From Clostridium saccharoperbutylacetonicum N1-4(HMT) (GTDB lineage: Bacteria; Bacillota; Clostridia; Clostridiales; Clostridiaceae): DNA of 64,000 nucleotides. This document shows, piece after piece, positions 49,775-58,261 of the stretch (its first letter is position 1; each line of letters starts with the position of its first letter). The notes beneath the pieces were generated by a model, which had not been told where the DNA came from, did not search any database, and saw only the letters and a program-made list of their open reading frames with translations. The stretch is from assembly GCF_000340885.1 (NCBI RefSeq), contig NC_020291.1, positions 276,501 through 340,500 of the forward strand. The letters run 5' to 3'. Made by a program: the position numbers and the translations under genes.

Positions 49775-51490
49775 ATGAGAGAAATACATGCACAAAGTAA
49801 ATTAATATTCCATAACGAAATATTTGAATATGACAGAATTATGGAAAGAATATTTCAAATTGAAAGCATAGTGCTAACAAATATAAGACAGGAAAGTTTA
49901 GTTGCAATAGCATTAGAACGGTCTCCAGATGTCATATTTACTATGCTGGCAATGCTGAGACTTGGCATTACCTTTTTACCATTAGATTTGAAACATCCAA
50001 AAGAAAGAATTGAATATATAATAAAGGATTCAGGTGTCCATACTGTAATAACATCATCTAACTATAAAAAACTGTTTACAGGGGTAAATATTATTTCATT
50101 AGATGATAGTTATGGAATTAGTTCAGTTACAATTCAAAAACAATACAAAAGTGAATTAGCGTATGTGTTATATACGTCAGGGACAACTGGAAATCCTAAA
50201 GGTGTGATGATAAAACGGGAAGGACTAAGGTATTTTATTGATGGAATGGCTAAGTGTATTGATTTTAGAGCGAAAAAACGTATTTTATGTTTAACGACTG
50301 CTGGATTTGATATCTTTTTCATGGAGAGTATTGTACCTGTGTATCTAGGTTTAACCGTGATTCTGGCAGATGATGAAGAAAAAAATGATCAGGAAAAGAT
50401 TGCTGAACTTATTGCTAAGTATGATATTAACATGCTACAGATGACTCCATCAGCACTTCAAATGCTGATAAACAATCAGAATGGGAAAAAGAGTATGGAA
50501 AACATATCGGACATCATGGTTGGTGGAGAAAAGTTTCCTCATAACTTACTTTTGAATCTTAAGAATGTGACGAAAGCAAAAATCTATAATATGTATGGTC
50601 CAACTGAGACAACAATCTGGTCAATGGTTAGTGACTTAACAGATAAGAATAGTGTTAATATCGGGTTCCCGATTTACGGAACAGAAGTTTTCATTTTGGA
50701 TGAGAATAGGAAGCCAGTAGCAGAAGGAGAGGATGGTGAAATTTATATTGCCGGAAAAGGGTTGGCGGAAGGATATCTTGGTAAAGAAGAACTAACTAGC
50801 AAAAAGTTTGTAAAGATTATAGAAGAACAAAATATAATGGCATTCCGGACTGGAGATTTAGGACGTTTTCTACCAGATAAAACAATTCAGTATATTGGTC
50901 GCGTTGATAATCAGATAAAATTTTATGGCTATAGAATAGAACTTGAAGAGATTGAAAGTGTACTCAATCAGATTCCTGGAATAGATAAAGCCATAGTGTT
51001 TGTTGAAAATTTAGATATAACTAATAAAAGACTAGTTGCTGCTTATATAGGGGTTAATAAGTCATATACTGAAATAAAGGAATATATATCGAAGAAGCTA
51101 CCTAAATATATGATTCCTGCTGATTTTATTAAAATGGATAAATTTAAATATAACATGAATGGAAAGTTGGATAGAGATAAAACAATAAGGTGTATTTTGG
51201 ATGAAGAGCATAGCGGTATTCTAATGAATCCGAAAAGTACAAATTGGACATTGAACAATATTTTGAGAAAAATAATAGAAATAATTAGTGATTTTATCGG
51301 AAAGAATGATGGTTTTGAAGTGTCAGCAGATTCAAAATTATCTGATTTAAACATAGATTCTATAGAATTTATACAGATTATTGTTACTTTAGAGGAGACG
51401 TTTCAGATTAATTTTGATTATGAGAAGATGACATTTGCAGCGTTTAGTACAATTTATTCCATGGCCCAATATATAAGTACAAAAGTGTAA
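49775..51490 (+). CDS. Stand-alone NRPS adenylation domain fused to a carrier (A-PCP), glycine-like code
   Basis: 571 residues. A-domain core motifs: LYTSGTTGNPKG (A3), NMYGPTETTIW (A5), RTGD (A7), YGYRIELEEIE (A8) and NGKLDR with Lys464 (A10). The C-terminal carrier has Ser529 in LNIDSIEF. Reading the ten specificity positions by alignment to GrsA gives D179 I180 M183 Q222 M248 G250 M273 I281 W282 K464, very like the published glycine code DILQLGLIWK. There is no condensation or thioesterase domain. AGGAGG precedes the ATG. Confidence 0.9.
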   Translation: MREIHAQSKLIFHNEIFEYDRIMERIFQIESIVLTNIRQESLVAIALERSPDVIFTMLAMLRLGITFLPLDLKHPKERIEYIIKDSGVHTVITSSNYKKLFTGVNIISLDDSYGISSVTIQKQYKSELAYVLYTSGTTGNPKGVMIKREGLRYFIDGMAKCIDFRAKKRILCLTTAGFDIFFMESIVPVYLGLTVILADDEEKNDQEKIAELIAKYDINMLQMTPSALQMLINNQNGKKSMENISDIMVGGEKFPHNLLLNLKNVTKAKIYNMYGPTETTIWSMVSDLTDKNSVNIGFPIYGTEVFILDENRKPVAEGEDGEIYIAGKGLAEGYLGKEELTSKKFVKIIEEQNIMAFRTGDLGRFLPDKTIQYIGRVDNQIKFYGYRIELEEIESVLNQIPGIDKAIVFVENLDITNKRLVAAYIGVNKSYTEIKEYISKKLPKYMIPADFIKMDKFKYNMNGKLDRDKTIRCILDEEHSGILMNPKSTNWTLNNILRKIIEIISDFIGKNDGFEVSADSKLSDLNIDSIEFIQIIVTLEETFQINFDYEKMTFAAFSTIYSMAQYISTKV

Positions 51491-51527
51491 TTGAGTATTA
51501 ATTACGTACTAGACAAAGGAGACAAGT

Positions 51528-52622
51528 ATGAATAATATAAAGCATGAATTTGAAATTTCTAAAGAAGGTAAAAGAGTATTACCAGTAACCTATCCTATTA
51601 TAACAACCTATACTAATCATGCACATATGCTGGCAGTTTTGGGTAATAATAAAAAAACACTTGAATGGATTATTAGCAATTATATATTGATTTACTGCAA
51701 TAAGGATTATGCAAAAGGTCAGTGGGGAGATATGTATTTTCAAGCGCCATATAGGGTGAGACCATATGATCAATGCGAGTGGCTTGTTTCAGACAAAATA
51801 TCTGTTAAATATATTTTAGATGCTTCTGAGAGTATCATAAATAAGGTAATTAAGTGGATTGATGAGGGAAGATATATAGATATTATGCTTGATTACTACT
51901 ATATTAGCGATTCAATATATTATAACAAAGAATCATTTGGGCATGACATGCTTATTTATGGTTATGATTCGTTAAAAAAGGTTTTTTATTGCAGTGACTT
52001 TTTATTTACAGAATCTCATAAATATACATTTAGCACCATATCCTTTGATGACTTAGAGAATGCTTTTGCACATTCCATTAATGACGAAAAGAGAAATTAT
52101 CTTAATGATCAACTATATGTATTTCAGTGTTGTGAAGATTGCGAGTTTGAATTTGATGAGCATAATATTATAAATAGTTTACAGTTTTATGCTGAATCTA
52201 AGGTTCCGGAGTACTGGTATCTGTATAATGTAATAAATCAGAAAGAGAATGTGTATGGTTTGGATGTCTATGATGCTGTGATTTGTTACTTGGATAATAT
52301 TGTGAATGAGTGGTGCTACACTAAAATATTCTATATGTTATATGATCATAAACATCTTATGATTAGTAGATTGAATTACTTAGCAGAATTAAAGACAACC
52401 TATGAGAAGTATTACAGAGATTTATGTGCCAGATATATAGAATATGAGAAGGTATTGAAAAATGTAACCTTCTTTATGGTAAAGTACAATTTTTGTAAGG
52501 ATAAAAATATTTTAAGTGACGTTAAAAGCATTTTGAAAGAATTGAAGTGTCAGGAAAAGGAGTCTTTGACTCAGTTTTTTGAGAACATTAATTCTGGGAG
52601 GAGCTCAGATGATTATAGATAA
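51528..52622 (+). CDS. BtrH-like protein 2, lacking the nucleophilic Cys
   Basis: 364 residues, same overall plan as its neighbours 1 and 3. His139 (SFGHDMLIYGY) and Asp157 (YCSDF) of the triad are present, but the N-terminal segment TTYTNHAHMLAVLG has no cysteine; a His stands near its place. It may be a non-catalytic partner, use a different mechanism, or bind a carrier. The last 14 bases overlap the next gene. Assignment to the family is by pattern only. Confidence 0.62.
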   Translation: MNNIKHEFEISKEGKRVLPVTYPIITTYTNHAHMLAVLGNNKKTLEWIISNYILIYCNKDYAKGQWGDMYFQAPYRVRPYDQCEWLVSDKISVKYILDASESIINKVIKWIDEGRYIDIMLDYYYISDSIYYNKESFGHDMLIYGYDSLKKVFYCSDFLFTESHKYTFSTISFDDLENAFAHSINDEKRNYLNDQLYVFQCCEDCEFEFDEHNIINSLQFYAESKVPEYWYLYNVINQKENVYGLDVYDAVICYLDNIVNEWCYTKIFYMLYDHKHLMISRLNYLAELKTTYEKYYRDLCARYIEYEKVLKNVTFFMVKYNFCKDKNILSDVKSILKELKCQEKESLTQFFENINSGRSSDDYR

Positions 52623-54057
52623 AATACTGTTGAATTGTGATCTTAATCCGGAGAAAACAGCTATTTATTATAGAGAAGATTTGATTAAATATGGAATGTT
52701 ACGAAGTAAGATTAATGAGTACAGTGAGATAATAAAGGGACTAGGGACTGAACAGAATGAACCGATAGGAATCGTGTTTGACAATGAACCAGAGATAATA
52801 TTCTGGACTTTGGCACTGTTTAAGAGTGGAAATCCAGCTGCACTGTTACCAGTATACTTTAAAAAGAATGAAATCAAATATCATATTAACTGCTTAAATC
52901 TTAGGTATTTTGTGGTACAAAGCAAATATATAGAGAATTATGCTAACATGTCTGTAGAAACTGAATTTAATGGGTGTACTTTATTAATAAGAGATTCAAG
53001 CTTACAACATTGTATTAGTTGTAATTCGGAGGATAGAATTATTCAATTCACGAGTGGTAGTCAAGGAGAAAGTAAAGCAGTAGCTAGAACCGAAAGTGCT
53101 TTGCTTAATGAAATTATTTCATTAGAAAATCCATTTGCACCAGTAGAAACGGATGCAGTTTTTTTGCCATTATCACCTTTGTTTCATTCTTATGGATTGG
53201 TAGGTGGAACTTTATTTCCTTTATACTATGGTTTAAGCGTAGCACTTGCGGATATCAAATATCCAAAGTATATTCTGTCGCAGATTGGAAAATTGAAAGT
53301 CTCTCATATGTTTGTAACTCCATTTATTTATAAAATGTTTTGTGAGATATTGAAGGCGAATAAAAACATATTTGATTTATCAAGTGTTAAGAAAAGCTTC
53401 TCAGCAGGAGGTGCTATTGAATTAGAAACAGCATCTCAGTTCAAAGAACTTTCAGGAATTGATATATTTCAAAACTATGGTTCTACAGAAGCGGGAACTA
53501 TGGCGATTGGAAAACAGCCGTTGACTTTGGATTATTCAATTGGATGTATGATTTCAGATGCTGTTATTAGTATTATGTCACTTGAGTTTATCGAACAAGA
53601 AAATTATGGGGAGCTACTGATTAAAAGTGATATTATAGATTTCCATTATTTATACCCTGAAAAACTCAATGTCGAGAAGTTTTATAATGGTTTATTTAGG
53701 ACTGGTGATATTGTAAAGAAAGAAAATAATGTTCTGTATTACATGGGAAGAAGCGATAGTATGATTAACATAAATGGACTTAAGGTGTATGCGAATGAAA
53801 TTGAAAATATCATAAAAGAGATTGAAGGTGTAAGTGAAGTATCAATCATAAGCATATCAGAGGGAAAGGACGATGAAATGAAGGCATATGTTGTATTGAA
53901 CAATAATGCTGATTTAACGGAAAATTCAATTAAGCAATACTGTAAGAAATTTGTTGCAGACTATAAGATACCTAGAAAAATAGAGTTTATAGATAGTCTT
54001 CCTAAAAATAGTTCTGGTAAAATATTGAAGAAATACTTAATAAAAGGAGAAGAATAG
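52609..54057 (+). CDS. AMP-dependent acyl/aryl-carrier ligase
   Basis: About 482 residues of the ANL superfamily. QFTSGSQGESKAV is the phosphate-binding loop, PLSPLFHSYGL resembles fatty-acyl/aryl ligases, NYGSTEAGTMAIG is the A5 region and NSSGKILKKYL the C-terminal catalytic Lys. The immediately following gene encodes carrier 2, so it probably loads a carboxylic acid onto that carrier. The substrate is unknown. A TTG at 52579 is in frame, but GGGAGGAG at 52596 points to the ATG at 52609. Confidence 0.85.
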   Translation: MIIDKILLNCDLNPEKTAIYYREDLIKYGMLRSKINEYSEIIKGLGTEQNEPIGIVFDNEPEIIFWTLALFKSGNPAALLPVYFKKNEIKYHINCLNLRYFVVQSKYIENYANMSVETEFNGCTLLIRDSSLQHCISCNSEDRIIQFTSGSQGESKAVARTESALLNEIISLENPFAPVETDAVFLPLSPLFHSYGLVGGTLFPLYYGLSVALADIKYPKYILSQIGKLKVSHMFVTPFIYKMFCEILKANKNIFDLSSVKKSFSAGGAIELETASQFKELSGIDIFQNYGSTEAGTMAIGKQPLTLDYSIGCMISDAVISIMSLEFIEQENYGELLIKSDIIDFHYLYPEKLNVEKFYNGLFRTGDIVKKENNVLYYMGRSDSMININGLKVYANEIENIIKEIEGVSEVSIISISEGKDDEMKAYVVLNNNADLTENSIKQYCKKFVADYKIPRKIEFIDSLPKNSSGKILKKYLIKGEE

Positions 54058-54060
54058 TAT

Positions 54061-54333
54061 ATGAATTATTCATATGATGAAATAAAAGAAATTATAAAAA
54101 ATGTAGTAATTGAAACGAATGATGTGAATATAAAAATAGACGAATTGAATGAAAATACTAATTTTATTAATGATTTATCTTTTGATTCCTTCAATTTTAT
54201 TAAAATGATTGTAGCTTTGGAAGCGCAACTGGATGTTATTTTCACAATGGATGATTTGGATATAAACAAGATGGAAACACTAGGCCAACTGATTAATATT
54301 TCATATAGCATATATATAAACACACATAATTAG
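54061..54333 (+). CDS. Free-standing carrier protein (carrier 2)
   Basis: 90 residues of PP-binding fold with Ser43 in SFDSFNFIKMI. It follows the AMP ligase by three bases and is the likely acceptor of the ligase product. Divergent from carrier 1. It needs a phosphopantetheinyl transferase from elsewhere in the genome. Confidence 0.85.
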   Translation: MNYSYDEIKEIIKNVVIETNDVNIKIDELNENTNFINDLSFDSFNFIKMIVALEAQLDVIFTMDDLDINKMETLGQLINISYSIYINTHN

Positions 54334-54362
54334 TTGCAAGAAAGAAAAGAGGTAGTTAAAGT

Positions 54363-55268
54363 ATGTTGGATATAAAGCCATACAGAAATGATAATCTGGC
54401 ATGTGGAGAAATGGTTTTTGCGACATATTTGGAATGGAAAAGGATACCTCATGAACTTATGTTTGAACATTCATGGGGAAGAGAATTTTTGTATACAGAT
54501 ATTCCTATAGCAGAGACATCATTAAAAAAATATTACAACATTGATTTACAATGGAATGATATTTCAATGGAGAGTTTAGTGAAAGATACCAGAATACTTG
54601 AAATAGATAAGCCTTTAGCGTTAGCTATAGATTTAAAAGATGCAGATTGGATAGAAAGTGTATATACTAAGGCATTTCCTATTCATTGTATTATGGCGAT
54701 AGGTAAAAGTGGTATAGATGGTTTTATATGCCTTGATCCAACTTTTTCAGATGGGATTATAAAATTTTCTAGCAGAAACAAAAGAGCAAGATACGCTATT
54801 ATGGAAGTGACTCAGTGTAAAAATAATGACCAAAATTTTATTATTGAAGAACTGTATAATAATGCAAGATTATTAAGCACTAGTATGTTGTTTAGTGAAA
54901 TAAGGAATTATGGGAAGTATCTTTCGGAGAGTCTATTATCAAATGAAATGAGAATGAATTATGCAGAGTTACTGGCAAATGCAAATTTATATCGTCTTAA
55001 TAGGATACATAAAGACTTGCTGAATTACGCAAGTATGCTTAATTATATTTCTGTAATAACGAATTTGGATTTGAAGATGTTTGTACCAAAGTTAGGGGAG
55101 AGGGCAAAACATTGGGAACTGATTCGGAATGCTGTAACAAAATATTATTGTACAGGAAATAAAGGAATTGTAGCTGAAATAGGAAATGGAGTAATTATGG
55201 CAGCAGAGAAAGAGGAAAGCCTTAGTAAAGAATTATTAGAATATCTAAATAAAAATTTAGGTAATTAA
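54363..55268 (+). CDS. BtrH-like acyltransferase 3 (papain-fold)
   Basis: 301 residues. Cys14 (DNLACGEMVF), His108 (FPIHCIMAIG) and Asp125 (FICLDPTF) form a credible Cys-His-Asp triad of C39/BtrH type. The C-terminal half is helical. It follows carrier 2, which suggests it works on the acyl group loaded there. A processing peptidase is the alternative, but no peptide substrate gene was seen. Confidence 0.68.
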   Translation: MLDIKPYRNDNLACGEMVFATYLEWKRIPHELMFEHSWGREFLYTDIPIAETSLKKYYNIDLQWNDISMESLVKDTRILEIDKPLALAIDLKDADWIESVYTKAFPIHCIMAIGKSGIDGFICLDPTFSDGIIKFSSRNKRARYAIMEVTQCKNNDQNFIIEELYNNARLLSTSMLFSEIRNYGKYLSESLLSNEMRMNYAELLANANLYRLNRIHKDLLNYASMLNYISVITNLDLKMFVPKLGERAKHWELIRNAVTKYYCTGNKGIVAEIGNGVIMAAEKEESLSKELLEYLNKNLGN

Positions 55269-55368
55269 GAAGCTAAAGTATGAATGTAAATAAGAATGTA
55301 ATTATTGTCTAAAAATAGGCCACTAGTTTTAGAGGGCTATAACTAAGAATTAGTAAGGAGATAGTTTG

Positions 55369-56298
55369 ATGGTAATAATGGCTCCAGTTAATAGTATGAA
55401 ATCCTGTATGGCTGTAATTGAAAGTGGTGCGGGTGAAATTTATACGGGTGCGGATGAAGGATTGTTTGGTACATATTCATTCACGGGAAGAGGAAAGTTC
55501 ACAGGAAATTCAACTAGAATTCTTCCAGAGTTCACAGAACTAGAAAGAATTGTAGAATATGCACATACAAAGGGAGTTAAGGTGAACTTTCTTGCCAATA
55601 TTCAATATCTACAAGATATTAGTGATAAACATATATTGGAAAGGCACTTTTTAGATTATTGTGGGAATGCTATTCGTGCAGGCGTGGATTCAATTGTTTT
55701 GGGGGATTTAGGTCTTCTTAGATTAGTAAGGGAGAAATATGATGTAGAACTGCATAGTAGCATTTTCTTTAGAACAATTAATAGAGAACAAATTGCGTTT
55801 TTTAAAGAATATGATATTAAACGAATTTGTTTATCTTATCATGTTACATTACAAGAAATTGAAAAAATGTGTATGTCTAATATCATGGATATAGAAGTTG
55901 TTGGTTATCAAGGGTGCTCAATGTTTAATGGAACATGTAGTTTTTTACATGATTATGGAGAAGATAAGTTTGATCCGGGGCTTTTCTGTAAAGGAATTTA
56001 TCAGGTAAATTCGGATGAACCTTCTAATATATTTGATGTAGAAGCAAGATGTGGATTATGTTCATTAAGGAGATGCAAGTCTGCAGGGGTAAAAGCAATA
56101 AAAATTGTTGGAAGGGAAATGGATTATAGAAAAATGCAGGGAATTGTGAGCCTTTTTAGTAAGATAATTAACAATGATGATATTTCTATAAATGAGATTT
56201 TACCTTCATGGTGGAAGTATACCTTGTGTAGTAAAAACAGTTGTAAATACATCGGAAATAAATATGAAGAATTTATGATAGGGGGAGATTATCATTAA
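55369..56298 (+). CDS. Peptidase-U32-family protein, UbiU-like
   Basis: 309 residues. The cysteine pattern C183-x6-C190-x16-C207, then C228/C231/C236, matches the spacing of the first three cluster ligands known for UbiU, so a 4Fe-4S cluster is likely. UbiU and UbiV perform oxygen-independent hydroxylation with prephenate as oxygen source; other U32 proteins hydroxylate RNA. AAGGAG (55355-55360) favours the ATG at 55369 over the in-frame TTG at 55366. It forms a pair with the next gene. Confidence 0.85.
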   Translation: MVIMAPVNSMKSCMAVIESGAGEIYTGADEGLFGTYSFTGRGKFTGNSTRILPEFTELERIVEYAHTKGVKVNFLANIQYLQDISDKHILERHFLDYCGNAIRAGVDSIVLGDLGLLRLVREKYDVELHSSIFFRTINREQIAFFKEYDIKRICLSYHVTLQEIEKMCMSNIMDIEVVGYQGCSMFNGTCSFLHDYGEDKFDPGLFCKGIYQVNSDEPSNIFDVEARCGLCSLRRCKSAGVKAIKIVGREMDYRKMQGIVSLFSKIINNDDISINEILPSWWKYTLCSKNSCKYIGNKYEEFMIGGDYH

Positions 56299-57118
56299 TA
56301 TTAGTTTTAGAAAATATATCTCAGATTTGGATGATGAAACAATTGAAGTTCAATCCAATGGAGTAGTATTAGGAGATGAAGGGTGTATTTATCTGTGCTT
56401 GCACGATTCTGTATTAGATTTTGCAAAAAAGTGCAAGGATAAGCAAAAAACAGTAAGATTTCTTACGCCTATTGTGCCAGACATATATATGGATGATTTA
56501 GTAAAAAGAATAGAAGATTTATCAAGGATAATTTCATTAAAGGTTACATTTAATGACTATGGATTGCTTCATAGATGCAGTAAGTTAATTGAAAACAAAC
56601 AAATTATTCCTGTATTTGGAAGGGTTTTGACTAGATCTATGTTAGACTGTAATTGGGCAAAACGTCTGCTTACTAATGAAAATGATAAAGTAATAGCAGG
56701 ATTATATGAATATAGTCTTATGGATAATGAGAAGATAAAATTACTGGAAGAATTTCATATACAGGAAATAGAAGTAAATTATCATCCGGAAAAAATAACA
56801 GAGTTAAGCGAGGTGGTAAAACTTCCCATTGTGATATACAATAATCAATTATTATCTGTTGGGCGAGTATGCTTTTCAGCAAGATATCAGCAGTTAAAAC
56901 TTCCTAATTGTGCAGAATGTATGGAATGCAGAAAAAAACTACAGTTTTCTGTAAATAAGAAATGGAGTAAAAAAAGAATGTGTTATGATGAACCTGATGA
57001 AGAATTTAAGCAATATATGAGTGATCTTTATGTGCAGGGGAATGTTGTATATAGAAATATTAATGATTTACATTTAGACCTTCAGCAGAATGTGATTGAG
57101 GAGTTAATATATGCGTGA
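56294..57118 (+). CDS. Peptidase-U32-family protein, UbiV-like, probable ATT start
   Basis: About 274 residues from ATT at 56294, or 263 from TTG at 56327. GGGGGAG (56281-56287) lies six bases before the ATT and no ribosome site precedes the TTG. The start overlaps the upstream stop. Cysteines (numbered from the TTG) C182-x12-C195-xx-C198-xx-C201 match the UbiV cluster spacing, with C20 or C24 as a possible fourth ligand. It should form a heterodimer with the upstream UbiU-like protein to hydroxylate the cluster product or a building block. Confidence 0.8.
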   Translation: MNISFRKYISDLDDETIEVQSNGVVLGDEGCIYLCLHDSVLDFAKKCKDKQKTVRFLTPIVPDIYMDDLVKRIEDLSRIISLKVTFNDYGLLHRCSKLIENKQIIPVFGRVLTRSMLDCNWAKRLLTNENDKVIAGLYEYSLMDNEKIKLLEEFHIQEIEVNYHPEKITELSEVVKLPIVIYNNQLLSVGRVCFSARYQQLKLPNCAECMECRKKLQFSVNKKWSKKRMCYDEPDEEFKQYMSDLYVQGNVVYRNINDLHLDLQQNVIEELIYA

Positions 57119-57670
57119 TTTACAATAAATGAATAGTTTAATCCGCTAGCTATGCTGTGGGAGAATCGTGTAAGCGAAAGCGATGAGGATAACATAAGAA
57201 AGAAGCCAGAGAACTTGAAAATACATCGTGAAAAAATGTAGAAAATTTATAATAGATTACAGGCTTGACTATATAAAATTATATACTGAGGTATATCAGA
57301 TATAATGTGTAAATATACTGATATAGCTTCAAGAAAAATTCCATTGGCTTTTAACAAGAGTTATGAAAGTATATATTTTGGACAATATATAGGTTTAAGA
57401 GAGCTGGATCTAGTGTTTCGATGCCAGGGATGATGTATACTATTAAAATCAACTCTAATTTTAATTTTGTTTGAGATTTTTAAATTTACTCAAAGGAAAA
57501 TAGCATTCTTGTTGAATATATAAGAGAATAACTGATTTTGTTATGGATTTTTTCATCTATAATTATTTAACATTTTGAGTAATTTTTCTTTTTTTATAAA
57601 ACTGAAAATTAGAAAATTAGCTGTTTAGCAAATATGAAATTAGCTAAATTAATTAGGAAGGATTGATTCA
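57119..57670. other. Gap after the biosynthetic cluster
   Basis: 552 bases without a supported gene. A 42-codon frame (ATG 57305, MCKYTDIASR...) has no ribosome site. No clear terminator for the cluster was found. AT content rises toward pabA, whose ribosome site AGGAAGG lies at 57655. Confidence 0.5.
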
Positions 57671-58261
57671 ATGTTATTAATGATAGATAATTATGATTCG
57701 TTTGTATATAACCTTGTTAGGTATTTTGAGGAAATTGGAGAGGTGGTAGATGTAGTTAGGAATGATAAGGTTGATATGAATTGTATAGATAGAAAAAAAT
57801 ATTTAGGAATAGTTATATCGCCTGGGCCTAAAAATCCTAGGGAGGCAGGGTTTTGTTTAGATATAATTGATAGATTCAAAGGGATTATACCGATACTTGG
57901 GATATGCTTAGGGCATCAGTGTATTGGGCATTATTTTGGTTGCAGAATTGTTAAGGGAATAAAACCTATGCATGGGAAAATAAGTGAAATAATGCATAGC
58001 GGAGAAGATATATTTTATGGAGTTAAAAAATCGCTTAAAGTAACTAGGTATCACTCATTAATAATTAGTAAAGAAAAAATGTCAAAAGAGTTAGTAATTA
58101 CAGCAGAAACCTCAGATGGAGTAATTATGGGAGTTAGGCATAATAGTTTGCCTATATATGGAGTTCAATTCCATCCAGAAGCGGAACTTACTGAAGATGG
58201 TCATAAAATTCTTAAAAATTTTGTTTTAGAATGTAGGAGGTTTAGAAATGATAAATTTTAA
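57671..58261 (+). CDS. pabA: Aminodeoxychorismate synthase glutaminase subunit
   Basis: 196 residues of class I glutamine amidotransferase. The nucleophile Cys lies in ILGICLGHQCIG, and His/Glu in GVQFHPEAE. It supplies ammonia to PabB. It could also serve anthranilate synthase, but it is coupled to pabB by a 14-base overlap. AGGAAGG precedes the ATG. Confidence 0.92.
   Translation: MLLMIDNYDSFVYNLVRYFEEIGEVVDVVRNDKVDMNCIDRKKYLGIVISPGPKNPREAGFCLDIIDRFKGIIPILGICLGHQCIGHYFGCRIVKGIKPMHGKISEIMHSGEDIFYGVKKSLKVTRYHSLIISKEKMSKELVITAETSDGVIMGVRHNSLPIYGVQFHPEAELTEDGHKILKNFVLECRRFRNDKF

Noticed and set aside
48737..55268. Lanthipeptide or other RiPP system with C39 leader peptidases
   Set aside because: No precursor peptide gene, no peptidase-fused exporter and no modification enzyme of a known RiPP class; carriers and loaders point to thioester chemistry.
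55369..57118. Secreted collagenase-like U32 proteases
   Set aside because: No signal peptide is present, and the cysteine spacing matches the UbiU/UbiV cluster ligands; the U32 name is historical.
57305..57433. 42-codon frame between the cluster and pabA
   Set aside because: No ribosome site and no recognisable family; may be a fragment.
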